This document shows, piece after piece, positions 26,633 to 36,300 of a stretch of DNA of 64,000 nt. Under the pieces are notes generated by a model, which searched no databases, was not told the DNA's origin, and saw only the letters and a program-made list of their open reading frames with translations. The DNA comes from Paucimonas lemoignei. GTDB taxonomy: Bacteria; Pseudomonadota; Gammaproteobacteria; Pseudomonadales; Pseudomonadaceae. The stretch lies in NCBI GenBank assembly GCA_900475325.1, contig LS483371.1, positions 4,588,001 through 4,652,000 of the forward strand, in the 5' to 3' direction. A program made the translations under genes and the position numbers. How positions within the stretch are numbered: position 1 is the first letter of the stretch; each line of letters opens with the position of its first letter.

Positions 26633-26753
26633 TGTAGGAGCGCTGCAATTCAAATAGTTATTTTTTGATAAGAGGGCACGAGTCGCCCGAGACCAGCGAT
26701 GGCGGTGTGTCAGGCAGACCGCCATCGCAGCATTGCGATGCTCGTGAGCTCAG
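26633..26753. repeat. Interrupted REPIN (CACGAG type)
   Basis: The element starts TGTAGGAGCG and continues CACGAG ... GCGATGGCGGTGTGTCAG ... CGCCATCGC ... GCGATGCTCGTG, like the one at 10655. About 34 AT-rich bases (CTGCAATTCAAATAGTTATT...) are inserted between the outer end and the stem. It sits downstream of the second NEL gene. Confidence 0.65.
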
Positions 26754-26771
26754 GTGTTTTTCAGGCGCACA

Positions 26772-29700
26772 TCAATCCGAAATATCGCCAGCCGGTGATT
26801 CCACGCGGGCGGTTTGCAAAGCGATTTCTTGCGTCAGCCTCATGGCGTGGGCCTGGGCGGCGGCTTCCCGGGCTTTCTGGATCACTGCAATCTGCTCCAG
26901 ATACTCGCCATCGGTGAGCCTGGCTTTATCGGCCGTCAGCAATGCATCGAGGCGCTCATGAAACGGCGAGTTGATCACTGAGAAGTCTTCGAAAAACCGG
27001 GTTTCGAGAAAATGCGTCCAGAATTCCCGGGCCACCAGGCTCTGCCAGAAACCGGTTTTGGCCTCCAGCGCGAGCACACGTCTTTCGGCGTCCGCCAGCA
27101 TGGTTTTCGATACCCGTGCCAGGGCGCTGAACACCATGCTCTGAATCTGTTCCGGCAATTTCAGCCGCTTCGCCAAGCCTATTCGATAGGCCATGCGCAC
27201 CTCAACATGGTCCACGGTCTCCCCTAGCAGTTCGCGGACATGGATATTTTCCAGGGCAATTTTTTCCACCTCGTCCAGGCGCACCATACCTCTGACCAGT
27301 TTGAACATTTCTATGGAATGCCCGGCGCTTTCCGGCATGGCCAGAATATTGAAGACACGCACATGCAGCTCCAGATCGCTGAACACCAGCGCCACCCCAT
27401 CGCCACAGGTCTGCGGATGCGCCGCCAGGGCATACAACTCTTCACGCAACGCCTGGTTATCAGCGATGGCATCCAGCACCGCCCAGACCCGCGCCCTCAG
27501 CGTCTGCCGATGATTGGCAAAATCCGAGCTTTGGGTCAGGTCGTTCAACACCTGAAAAAAATCGGCGGCATTAGGCTCAGCCGCCAAGTCATCCCAGCGC
27601 GCGCGCCTGGCGTGGTGGTTTTGCTCATTCATTTGCATCATCCACACCTCCCCCACATCCGCGGCCGGAGCGGCATGCGGCCGAACATCGTTGATGCCGA
27701 TTCGCGCTCTGGCGATGTCATCGAGAAAATGCTCGGCGCGCAGCAGGGTAGCGTCATCCAGCGGGTTGTCATGCAGTTGGACCCGCACAATGGCGCGGCT
27801 GAGATTTTCCAGAGCCATATCAGAGAGGCCGGCAATCTGGTTGTTGCGCAGATCGGCAATCCGCAGATGTGGACGGCTCCACAAGCCACCGGGAATGCCC
27901 TCGATACCCGTGTTGCGTGCGTCCAATACCCTGAGTTGATTGAAGGTGCTGATGTCCAGTAACGGGCCGATGGGGCAATGATCCAGGCTCAGCACCCTGA
28001 GAGCTACAAGGTTGTTCAGGTGTTGCGCAGACAACGGGTCCAGCGCCAGCGGATTATCGCAGAGCGACAAGCGCTCCAGCTTCGTGCAATACCCCAGCGC
28101 AGCGGGGATAGAAGACAACCGGTTGTCATCCAGTTCAAGGCGCCGCAGATTGTTGAACTGCACAAGGAGCTGATCCGCACTTGCAGCCGTCAACTCCAAT
28201 CGCTGAGCGCGCAGCACGCCGACGTGATCAAAGCTGACAGCCAGCGCAGGCAGCCGCTCGATACACAGGTCACTCAAATCCAGCTCATACCCCAGAAACG
28301 CCCCCGCATCGTCATAACGGCGCATGCCCAGTCGTTTCCAGCAGAGTTTGATCCGCAGGGCCGCCTCTGCCTTGGCCTCGAAATTACTTTCCCACAGGTC
28401 CGCCTCCTGGCTATCCGACTCATCCTCCAGCCAGTCGTCCAGGCTGTTCTCCAGGGTTTTATATTCCCTGGCCAGTGCCTTGAGCCGCTCTTTGGCAAAA
28501 GTATTAAAGGCCCACGCAGGGCCGGTGTGCTCAGCCCTCAACTGGCTGAGCATGGCCTGCACCTCGCCATCGATGAAACCCGGATACAGGCCTTTGATGG
28601 CGAATTCCGGGGAGTAGTCGGACGCACCGGCACGCAGCCGGTTGAACAGCCGATTCAGGCGACCGCTCAGGGGATAACCCACGCGGCCGTCGGCCAGACG
28701 CTGCGGCCACTTGAAGCCCGGCTTGATCGGCTGCATGCCCAGGATCTGCGCCACCTTGTTACGGCGAGTGACGGCAAGATCACCCAGCAACATGCGCAGC
28801 CCGGATTCCGTGGACTGAGATGACATCCCCATGGCCCGTCGTTCGGCATCTGGCAATGTTTGCATCAGTGCACCGAAGAACGGCTGATTAACTGCGCCGA
28901 GTGGATTGCCATGACTGTCGAATGCCTGATATCCACCCTCGCTCTTCACCACAATCTGATGAAGCATCGCGCTCTGCCTATCGCCCACTGCTTCAAGTAA
29001 ATCACCTTTCAAATCACCTTCGCGCACGTCGATGGCAAGGTCAGCGGGCCAGCCCGGCAAACTCGACAGCAGGCCAAAGCCCGCCTTGAAGGTGTCGGGG
29101 TTATCGGTGACCTTCAGGTAAAAGCCCTCGTTGGCGCGGTTCAGACGCAGCTGTTGCTGATATTCCCGGGCTTGCTCGGCTATCCCCAGCGGGACACGCC
29201 GGGTCGCCAGCATCCGGTTGCGCTGGGCCAAATTGGCAGTCTTGAGCAACTCTACGGCGACCGTGTCCGGCAGGCCGGGAAAATCCCGGCGGATCATCTT
29301 GATCAGCGGCAGCTGCGAGCCATTTTCCAGCGCGTAAAGTGCTTCCAGCAGCGGGCCTTTGGCGGTGTCGGCCATCTCCGACAGCACACCGGCCAACTGA
29401 GCAACCTGCCTGGGCTTGCCTACGACCGGCTTGCCCAACAGCGTTTCGATCTGCTGCTCGTCCAGACTGGTCAGCACAGACTCAAGCAAGGCGGTCATGC
29501 TGCCTCGCGCATAATTCACTTGGGTGATGGAGCTGGTTGCGGGCGAAACGTTCCAGCGCGCCACCACCGCACCCTCGGCATCCGTAAGGCTCAGAGCCCG
29601 GTTCTGCGGCCAGCGCGGGTTTGAGGCCAGTAAGCTCAGGAAGGGTTCGATGCGCGCCACATCCAGCTGATCCAGCTCGTTGCGGCCCATGAGACTGGTG

Positions 29701-31715
29701 AATTCCTCTATCTGCCGTTCGATGGCAAAACGTTGTGCGCTATCGCTGAGCAGCGCCGGCGCGGGCAGTTTTTCTACATGCACCTGACGCAACAGCGCAT
29801 CGTCAGCGCCGGTGATGCGCAGCATCCGTTGCGCGGCCAGTTCGGTGAATTGTTGCTGTACAGGCCCAAGGCGTTTGAAGGCTTTGACCTCATCCCAGGC
29901 CATGGGATTTTCCCCTTCATAACGCCATGCTCCCACGCCGTTGTGCTCCAGAAGCGGTGAGTGCAGTTCGGGGTCAGAGGGGTGTTTGACCCGCCATTTG
30001 TTCAGGGCAGGATCAAGCTCGATGCGATACAGCTTGCCGTCCAGGGGCAGCCAGGTTTTGCCGTCCACCGTGATACGTCCCTGCACATCGGCCGGAACCC
30101 AGGACGGCAACGCGACTTTCTGTTCGAAGCACGCCAGATCAGGCTTCCATAAGCGGGTCAGGCCATTGCGCAACTTGACCGGGCTGAGACTTTCGATAAA
30201 CGGTGACGGCAGCACTTTCGGAGCCGCATGCACCGCTGCGCCCAGCACCGCCATGGCCGCAAGGTTTTCACCAATGGCGAACACATGGTTGAGCGCCTCC
30301 TCGGTTTCCCCGTGAGTCCAGTCCTCCACCGCGACGAACGCTTCGTGCAACAACTGCCCGGCCGCCACCACCGCCATGACCGCCCCCAGCACCGGCATGA
30401 AGAACCCCGCCACCATCAGCACATCCATCCCCGCCGACTCGAACGCCTGCCAGCGCTTGAGCCGATTCTTGCGATCCTCGTCGCGGGTGGGCACGGCAAT
30501 CAGCCGGGAATCCTGATAGGTCTTGGTCAGCATTTGGTCGTACAGGAACTCGAATACCCGCTTGTCGATAGGGCGCTTTTCCAGATACAGCTCAGCGTCG
30601 GTGTCATAGATATAAAGCGGAAAAATACGCTCGGTATGGGGCGCCGGGCGTATGTTCAGGCGCTCGTTGAGCTTGGTGAAAAACAACTGACTGCGCTCCA
30701 GGCTGACAAAGCGCTGGAAGTAATGCTGATAGCGGCGGCTGGCCAACCGGTCGCGCAACTCATCGGTGAAGGCGGTGAACGATTCATATTCCTTTATCGG
30801 CGTGATCGGGTCGCCCGGCAGGTACACCACGCATGGCAGATCATCACCCGCAAGGTTTGGCTCGATGAGCAGCGCCCCTGACAGGCTGCAGCCTGGAAAC
30901 GCTTTGGTGTCGAGCATGTGCAACTGCCGAGGCCGCACCGGCGCCCCATGCCAGCGCGGGCTGACATTGGGCTGGACCAGCTCCAGCAACAGCGCGTAGA
31001 CATCGGCGCTGATGTCGTTTTTCATCCGGGCGATATGCGCCAGCACCTCGATTGCGTCACGCTCACTGTTCATGAAGGCTGTGGCAACGTTCCGCGCGGC
31101 CTGGACTTTGGCTTGACCTGCTGGCGTCGCGGGTTTGAATACAGAGTCCAGGTGCTTCTGATACTGGCCACCCAGGTCCAGAGTACGGGCCATGTCGGCG
31201 AACTGCTCCGGTTTGATATCCAGCACACCGCTGTAACGAAAACGAAAGCGCGGGATCCAGTCGCGGAACTCAGGTCCCCAGATCAACTGGGTGTGCAACC
31301 CGTCTGCAGGCAGCAGAGCCGAGCCCGAATTGAACGTTTCGCCCGCTTCAAAATTCTGCAGTGCGGCTTGTAACAGGGTTTGCTTGAGCGGCGTGCGCAG
31401 GCGCAGCAACAGATAGTCATCGTGGTGCATGGTCACCAACTGGTTGGCGGTCACGTCCAGACGCAGCTTGAAGCGATCAAACAGTGCCTGGGTCAACAAG
31501 GGCGTGGCAAACGCTTCAATCGGGATCAACCGGCTGCGTATGGGCTCCACGATCTGGCGGGAGAGCTGGCTTTTGAGCTGACTCTGGTGCAACGCCAGGC
31601 GCAACGATTTTGGCGCGTCGAGGTACCAGGACGGAAGCTTGGTCTTGAGGAATTCGAGGTTGGCGTGGTCAGTGCCAAAGGGAGAGGTAGCGTCAGGGGT
31701 ATCTGTAGTGGACAT
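26772..31715 (-). CDS. Giant LRR protein with NEL-type E3 ubiquitin ligase domain (copy 2)
   Basis: This 1647-residue paralogue of the gene at 19823 shares the same order of parts. A DUF6543-like region occupies about 1-1120. Leucine-rich repeats cover about 1155-1340 (LRRLELDDNRLSSIPAALGY, LERLSLCDNPLALD). The NEL ligase end has QTCGDG, placing Cys1437 in the Cys-x-Asp motif, followed by FSDLELHVRVF. It also contains a strongly hydrophobic stretch at about 428-457 (VAGFFMPVLGAVMAVVAAGQ) that copy 1 lacks, suggesting membrane insertion. It has no signal peptide. Start choice is weak: ATG 31745 lies inside an inverted repeat, and neither ATG has a clear ribosome site. If exported, it would ubiquitinate eukaryotic proteins. 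Confidence 0.8.
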   Translation of the reverse strand: MSTTDTPDATSPFGTDHANLEFLKTKLPSWYLDAPKSLRLALHQSQLKSQLSRQIVEPIRSRLIPIEAFATPLLTQALFDRFKLRLDVTANQLVTMHHDDYLLLRLRTPLKQTLLQAALQNFEAGETFNSGSALLPADGLHTQLIWGPEFRDWIPRFRFRYSGVLDIKPEQFADMARTLDLGGQYQKHLDSVFKPATPAGQAKVQAARNVATAFMNSERDAIEVLAHIARMKNDISADVYALLLELVQPNVSPRWHGAPVRPRQLHMLDTKAFPGCSLSGALLIEPNLAGDDLPCVVYLPGDPITPIKEYESFTAFTDELRDRLASRRYQHYFQRFVSLERSQLFFTKLNERLNIRPAPHTERIFPLYIYDTDAELYLEKRPIDKRVFEFLYDQMLTKTYQDSRLIAVPTRDEDRKNRLKRWQAFESAGMDVLMVAGFFMPVLGAVMAVVAAGQLLHEAFVAVEDWTHGETEEALNHVFAIGENLAAMAVLGAAVHAAPKVLPSPFIESLSPVKLRNGLTRLWKPDLACFEQKVALPSWVPADVQGRITVDGKTWLPLDGKLYRIELDPALNKWRVKHPSDPELHSPLLEHNGVGAWRYEGENPMAWDEVKAFKRLGPVQQQFTELAAQRMLRITGADDALLRQVHVEKLPAPALLSDSAQRFAIERQIEEFTSLMGRNELDQLDVARIEPFLSLLASNPRWPQNRALSLTDAEGAVVARWNVSPATSSITQVNYARGSMTALLESVLTSLDEQQIETLLGKPVVGKPRQVAQLAGVLSEMADTAKGPLLEALYALENGSQLPLIKMIRRDFPGLPDTVAVELLKTANLAQRNRMLATRRVPLGIAEQAREYQQQLRLNRANEGFYLKVTDNPDTFKAGFGLLSSLPGWPADLAIDVREGDLKGDLLEAVGDRQSAMLHQIVVKSEGGYQAFDSHGNPLGAVNQPFFGALMQTLPDAERRAMGMSSQSTESGLRMLLGDLAVTRRNKVAQILGMQPIKPGFKWPQRLADGRVGYPLSGRLNRLFNRLRAGASDYSPEFAIKGLYPGFIDGEVQAMLSQLRAEHTGPAWAFNTFAKERLKALAREYKTLENSLDDWLEDESDSQEADLWESNFEAKAEAALRIKLCWKRLGMRRYDDAGAFLGYELDLSDLCIERLPALAVSFDHVGVLRAQRLELTAASADQLLVQFNNLRRLELDDNRLSSIPAALGYCTKLERLSLCDNPLALDPLSAQHLNNLVALRVLSLDHCPIGPLLDISTFNQLRVLDARNTGIEGIPGGLWSRPHLRIADLRNNQIAGLSDMALENLSRAIVRVQLHDNPLDDATLLRAEHFLDDIARARIGINDVRPHAAPAADVGEVWMMQMNEQNHHARRARWDDLAAEPNAADFFQVLNDLTQSSDFANHRQTLRARVWAVLDAIADNQALREELYALAAHPQTCGDGVALVFSDLELHVRVFNILAMPESAGHSIEMFKLVRGMVRLDEVEKIALENIHVRELLGETVDHVEVRMAYRIGLAKRLKLPEQIQSMVFSALARVSKTMLADAERRVLALEAKTGFWQSLVAREFWTHFLETRFFEDFSVINSPFHERLDALLTADKARLTDGEYLEQIAVIQKAREAAAQAHAMRLTQEIALQTARVESPAGDISD

Positions 31716-31721
31716 CGGATG

Positions 31722-31753
31722 TACCGTGAATGACAAAGGAGCCATTCACGGTA
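31722..31753. promoter_or_regulatory. Inverted repeat at the start of the second NEL gene
   Basis: TACCGTGAATG (31722-31732) and CATTCACGGTA (31743-31753) are perfect 11-base arms around a 10-base spacer. On the minus strand the repeat ends seven bases before ATG 31715 and contains the upstream ATG 31745. It could be an operator, or a leader hairpin that limits ribosome access. Confidence 0.6.
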
Positions 31754-31808
31754 TTTATCCGACAGCGAGATGTGACATAGCGGGGTATTACCCGGATGCA
31801 GAAACACC

Positions 31809-31883
31809 CTGTAAGAGCTGCCGTAGGCTGCGAAAGCGGTGTGTCAGGCAAATTGCTTTCGCAGCCTTCGGCAGCTCCTACAG
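31809..31883. repeat. REPIN (GGCTGCGAA type)
   Basis: Arms 31809-31837 and 31855-31883 are 29-base inverted copies with two mismatches and a 17-base loop beginning GGTGTGTCAG. It lies directly downstream of the fabH-like stop and upstream of the second NEL gene, so it can end the fabH-like transcript. Confidence 0.9.
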
Positions 31884-31889
31884 TTGGAT

Positions 31890-33011
31890 TCAACGCTTGC
31901 GCAAAATCACGCTGCCAATGGAATAACCGGCACCAAAGGAGCTCAACACGCCCAGCGCGCCCTTTGGCAGATCGTCCTGGTATTTGTGCAGGGCAATCAC
32001 CGAACCCGCCGAACTGGTGTTGGCGTAGGTATCAAGAATCACCGGGGCCTCTTCCACCGTGGCATCGCGGCCCAGCAGCTTTTTGACGATCAGGTGATTC
32101 ATGCTCAGGTTGGCCTGATGCAGCCAGAAGCGCTGCACATCGCTGACGTTCAGGCTGTTTTCCTCAAGGTGTGCGCCAACCAGATCGGCGACCATCGGGC
32201 ACACTTCGCGGAACACCTTGCGGCCTTCCTGCACGAACAGCTTGTCCGCCGAGCCCTCGCCTTCGTCCGATGCACGATTGAGGAAACCGAAGTTATTGCG
32301 AATGTTATTTGAGAAACTGGTCAGCAATTTGCTGCTGACGATATCGAACTGATATGGCGAAGTAGCCAGATCAGCACGCTCCACCAGCACCGCAGTGGCT
32401 GCATCACCAAAGATGAAATGGCTGTCGCGGTCGCGGAAGTTCAGGTGGCCGGTGCAGATTTCCGGGCTGATCACCAGCAAGGCGCGGGCCTGGCCCAGTT
32501 GAATGCTGTTGCTGGCCGCCTGAATGCCGAAGGTCGCTGACGAGCAGGCCACGTTCATGTCGTAGCCAAAACCCTGAATGCCTAGCGCAGCCTGAATCTC
32601 GATGGAAATCGCCGGGTAAGCCCGTTGCAGGTTGGAGCAGGCCACGATCACCCCGTCGACATCGGCTGCCGTCTTGCCTGCACGCTGCAACGCCTGCTCG
32701 GCGGCAGCAACGCCCATCTGGCAAAGGATCGACCGCTCGTCGTTGGAGCGCTCCGGCAAGCGTGGCTTCATGCGTTGCGGGTCGAGGATGCCGGCCTTGT
32801 CCATGACAAAACGGCTTTTGATGCCGGAGGCTTTCTCGATAAACGCAGCATTGGACTCGGTCAGCGCCTGCACCTCACCGCGCTCGATGGCGGCGGCGTT
32901 TTCGCTGTTGAATTGAGCAACGTAAGTGTTGAAAGACTGCACCAGCTCTTCGTTGGAAATGCTGTCGGCCGGGGTGTACAGGCCTGTGCCGCTGATGACG
33001 ACGTTGTGCAC
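31890..33011 (-). CDS. Beta-ketoacyl-ACP synthase III-like enzyme
   Basis: This 373-residue thiolase-fold enzyme shows the KASIII triad: Cys156 (NVACSSATFG), His298 (LHQANLS) and Asn331 (TYANTSSAG). The closing FGAGYSIGSVILRK is also typical. It is about 55 residues longer than E. coli FabH, with an insertion near 30-85, and belongs to the longer Pseudomonas group. A related P. aeruginosa gene near the same locus diverts beta-oxidation products into fatty-acid synthesis, as I recall. GTG 33011 follows GAGGAA by six bases and is preferred over the upstream frame. Its place next to T6SS genes looks positional rather than functional. Confidence 0.88.
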   Translation of the reverse strand: MHNVVISGTGLYTPADSISNEELVQSFNTYVAQFNSENAAAIERGEVQALTESNAAFIEKASGIKSRFVMDKAGILDPQRMKPRLPERSNDERSILCQMGVAAAEQALQRAGKTAADVDGVIVACSNLQRAYPAISIEIQAALGIQGFGYDMNVACSSATFGIQAASNSIQLGQARALLVISPEICTGHLNFRDRDSHFIFGDAATAVLVERADLATSPYQFDIVSSKLLTSFSNNIRNNFGFLNRASDEGEGSADKLFVQEGRKVFREVCPMVADLVGAHLEENSLNVSDVQRFWLHQANLSMNHLIVKKLLGRDATVEEAPVILDTYANTSSAGSVIALHKYQDDLPKGALGVLSSFGAGYSIGSVILRKR

Positions 33012-33355
33012 GGTCGTTCCTCTCTTATTGATCAATGCAGGTATCGACCTGCTCGGCGGTGCGCTGAACCCTCATTCTGGGACCGACGTACCAATATAAA
33101 TGCGTAGAAAACCCACGGTGCGAATAAAACGGGGCAAACACTTCGGGTTCAAGGGGCGGAGTGTGCCATATCGGCCCGTGTTTGTGGGAGTTGCGGTTGA
33201 TCGATGGCTAAACCCGCCGCCCCCGTAGGACCGGCTTAGACAATTCTCGTAGGACCTTTCCCAAACCCCCTTCCCTGCATTGAGCGGGCGGTGTTCATCG
33301 GCCAACCTTGCGCCTTCGCCACGGGCCGTCCGCCCAGTTCGGCAAGGAGCCTGCA
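33012..33355. other. Gene-free divergent region before the T6SS effector
   Basis: This 344-base gap lies between the fabH-like gene (minus) and the effector gene (plus). It includes an eroded REP trace around 33183-33240 (GTGGGAGTTGCGG ... GTAGGACCGGCTTAG) and otherwise shows no gene, terminator or clear operator. Promoters for both neighbours must be here, but I cannot place them. Confidence 0.4.
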
Positions 33356-36300
33356 ATGACCCAATCTTTCATGACCCCGCGCGGGCACATGGCCAACCTC
33401 GTCGCCAAAGCACAACGCGATGACCCCCTCGACGCAGCGGGTATGTGCCCGCTGATGATGCAGACCCTGCAACTGCTGCCGGTGCGCTATGGCCGGGTCG
33501 AAGACCTCGATCCGTCCCGTGAGCTGAGCATGCCTTATACGCTGGAGTCCCGGCCGTTGGGGTTTCGTCTGATTCGAGATGGTTTTTTGTACGTCATCGA
33601 CAGTTCGACGGGTTTGCTGCACGAGTACAAGACGCAGGACGGTTCGGTGGTGGCCCTGCTGTTCAAGGGCAGCGAAGTGACTGCCAATCGTCGCGCTGCC
33701 GTCATCGAGACTGATCCGGCGCTGCTGTTTTCCCGCTCGGCCACGCTGCACGTAGCCTTTTCCGAGGTGCAGTGGACGGCGTTCAAATGCGCTCAGGTGA
33801 TGAAAGTCGCGGCCGAGCGCGAGTATTTCATGCAGCGGGTGAGCTTCGAAAACGTCCAGTACGGCAAAGGCGTGGATTTGTTCGATGATCGGCACATGGC
33901 CGTCTGGCTGGCCGAAACCAGTGCCAGTTGGGCGGACAAACCGGGCGATACAAGCCCCGAGATCCCCTACGCCTGGGAACACGCGCCGCTGTACCGGCAG
34001 ACCATCCTCGAAGAATTCACCAGCCAGGTCACCGCTGAGCACAAGCATGATTTTCTGTTTCTCGCCGTACGTGATGACGTCGGCGTGATGCGTGATCTGG
34101 CCCAGCATCAGGATCAGGTCGTGGAGCAGATCGCCAACTGGGCGCAGAGCCAGAATGGCACAGTGGAGCGCGATTATTTGCTGGGCTGCTATATCGAATC
34201 CCTGACCCAGATCACCGAAGAGGACCTGGGTAAACGGGCCAAAGCCAGCCCTGCGCTCAAGGCGTTGCTGGACGACATTGAACGCCTGCAAGAGCCGGAA
34301 CGCAGCCAGACTCGCCAGACGTTGCGGGAGGTGATGAGCGAAGACAGTAGCCAACACCCTGCTCCGCGCCTTGAAGACCCCGATTTACCTGCCGAGCTGC
34401 AGGCTCGCCTCAAAGCACTCCCTCCAAGCGCCGAGCCGCCGCATATGTACGCAGGCCATGAAGTTCGGGTGTACACGCTTCAACAGTATTACCTTGAGCA
34501 ACGCTTCGTCGGCACCAGCCCCGCGTTCATCGCCCGGCATCGTCAGACGCTGTGGGGACTCTATCGCCAGATGGACAAACCCACCAAAGACGCACTCTAC
34601 GGTGCCAAATTCGGCCAGCGCGGCATCAACGACCTGATTGATCGCCCGCGCATGGACGCCTTTCTCAAGCAGCAACGGGCGGTGTTGCAGCCGCTCAACG
34701 AAGAACTGGAAAAGATCACTCAGGACCGCATCAACCTGTTGATCAAAAACCGTCTGCACCGGGCGATCTGGTATTACGACATCGAAGACGCCGAGCAAGT
34801 CGACCACGCCTTGCTCACCGAATACGCCTGCCTGAAAGACATATGCCGCAGTGACAAGGCAGTCGATTCAGTGCTGGCCTGGCTCAAGCTCAACCCCGCC
34901 ATGTCCCGCCCGATGTTCTACGCCGCGCCCTTGAGTGCGCAAACCGAACTGGCTGTGCAGTTCGCCGCCTTCACCAACGCAGGCTGGCTGTTGATCAAAG
35001 ATGCCCCCACGTGGATGGAGCGCCTCAAACAATGGGGCGCAGGCCTGGTGCTCGACACCGAGCGACTGTCGCCCACGACCCAAGTTAACCTCTCGGCCGC
35101 GTGGGGCACTCTGGCTCCGGCGTTGCAGACGGGTATCCAGCAGGCCGTGCAGGCCTTTTTGCAGGAGCTGGACAAAGGGCAATTGCCAGACATGGAAACG
35201 CTGTTTCGCCGCCTGCCCAACACTGCGGGTGTGGCGATCCTTGAGGCAGCGCGGCGCGAGAACGTCACCTTCCAATTCGCCAGCGCCGAAGACCTGCAAC
35301 ACTTGGGCAAGACCCTCCAGGCCGTGCAGCAGAAACGTGACCACCTGCGCTACCTGACCAACTACGCCCGCGAGCAAAAAGCCCGTGACCCGTACTGGCA
35401 CCAGAGCACCGATGCCGACTGGACCAGGGAACAACGCCAGAAGACTCAGCAGTCCTTGAGCGAACTGGAACAACACATGGCCAAGGCCATGAGCCCGGTG
35501 GCCGATCTGCCGACCGACTCAACCCACCTGCAAACCGCGTCCTCCGGCAAACCGGGGTTGGCGCTGGTGTTTCCGGCACAGCAGCATCGTGAGGTGCGTT
35601 CGGTGCTGGAGAGTTATCGCAAGGGGGTGATGACGGCACCCAAGGCCGGGTTGCTGGGGGATGGGGCTGGGTTGTTGGTGTTTGTGGCGCAGGTGGTGAA
35701 TTTGGTGGTTGTGAGCAGGGAGGTTTTATCGCAGCCGAAGGCATCTAAAGATCTAACACCTTTGCTTACCCCGATTACCGCGACCATAGCAGCAGGATTC
35801 GGCGCGGCACAGGGTATTGCGGATACGGCACTAGGCGCACATGCAGCAGAGCTGGCGAGAAACCTGAAGAAAGCTGAGCTGCTGGGTGTCCATGTGCAAA
35901 TGGGGAAAATGCATATTGGCCTTGGAATGGCCGGCTACTTGGGAGGAATGATTGCTTCCTCTATGAGCCTCGCGAGCTCACATAAAAATTGGCAAGAGTC
36001 GGTCCGCAACGGTAATCGCGATGCGCAGATCGGAGCCACCCTCAGCATGCTGGGCAATAGCGGTTTTCTAGCCAGCAACAGCTATGGTTTTGCTCACACG
36101 ATTCAAGCCTTTAGGCATGTGCTTGCTGCCGAAGCTGGTAGCGCCGCGCGAACCGCTGCATGGGCGGCTGCGGGCGTACGCCTGTCCACGATTTTCTTAC
36201 GGTTCAACGTAGCAGGGATTTTGCTCACAGCTCTTGAGCTGTCCGGCAGTTGGTACTACAACCGCAATAATCTCAGCCGTCATGATCGCTGGTTACTGAG

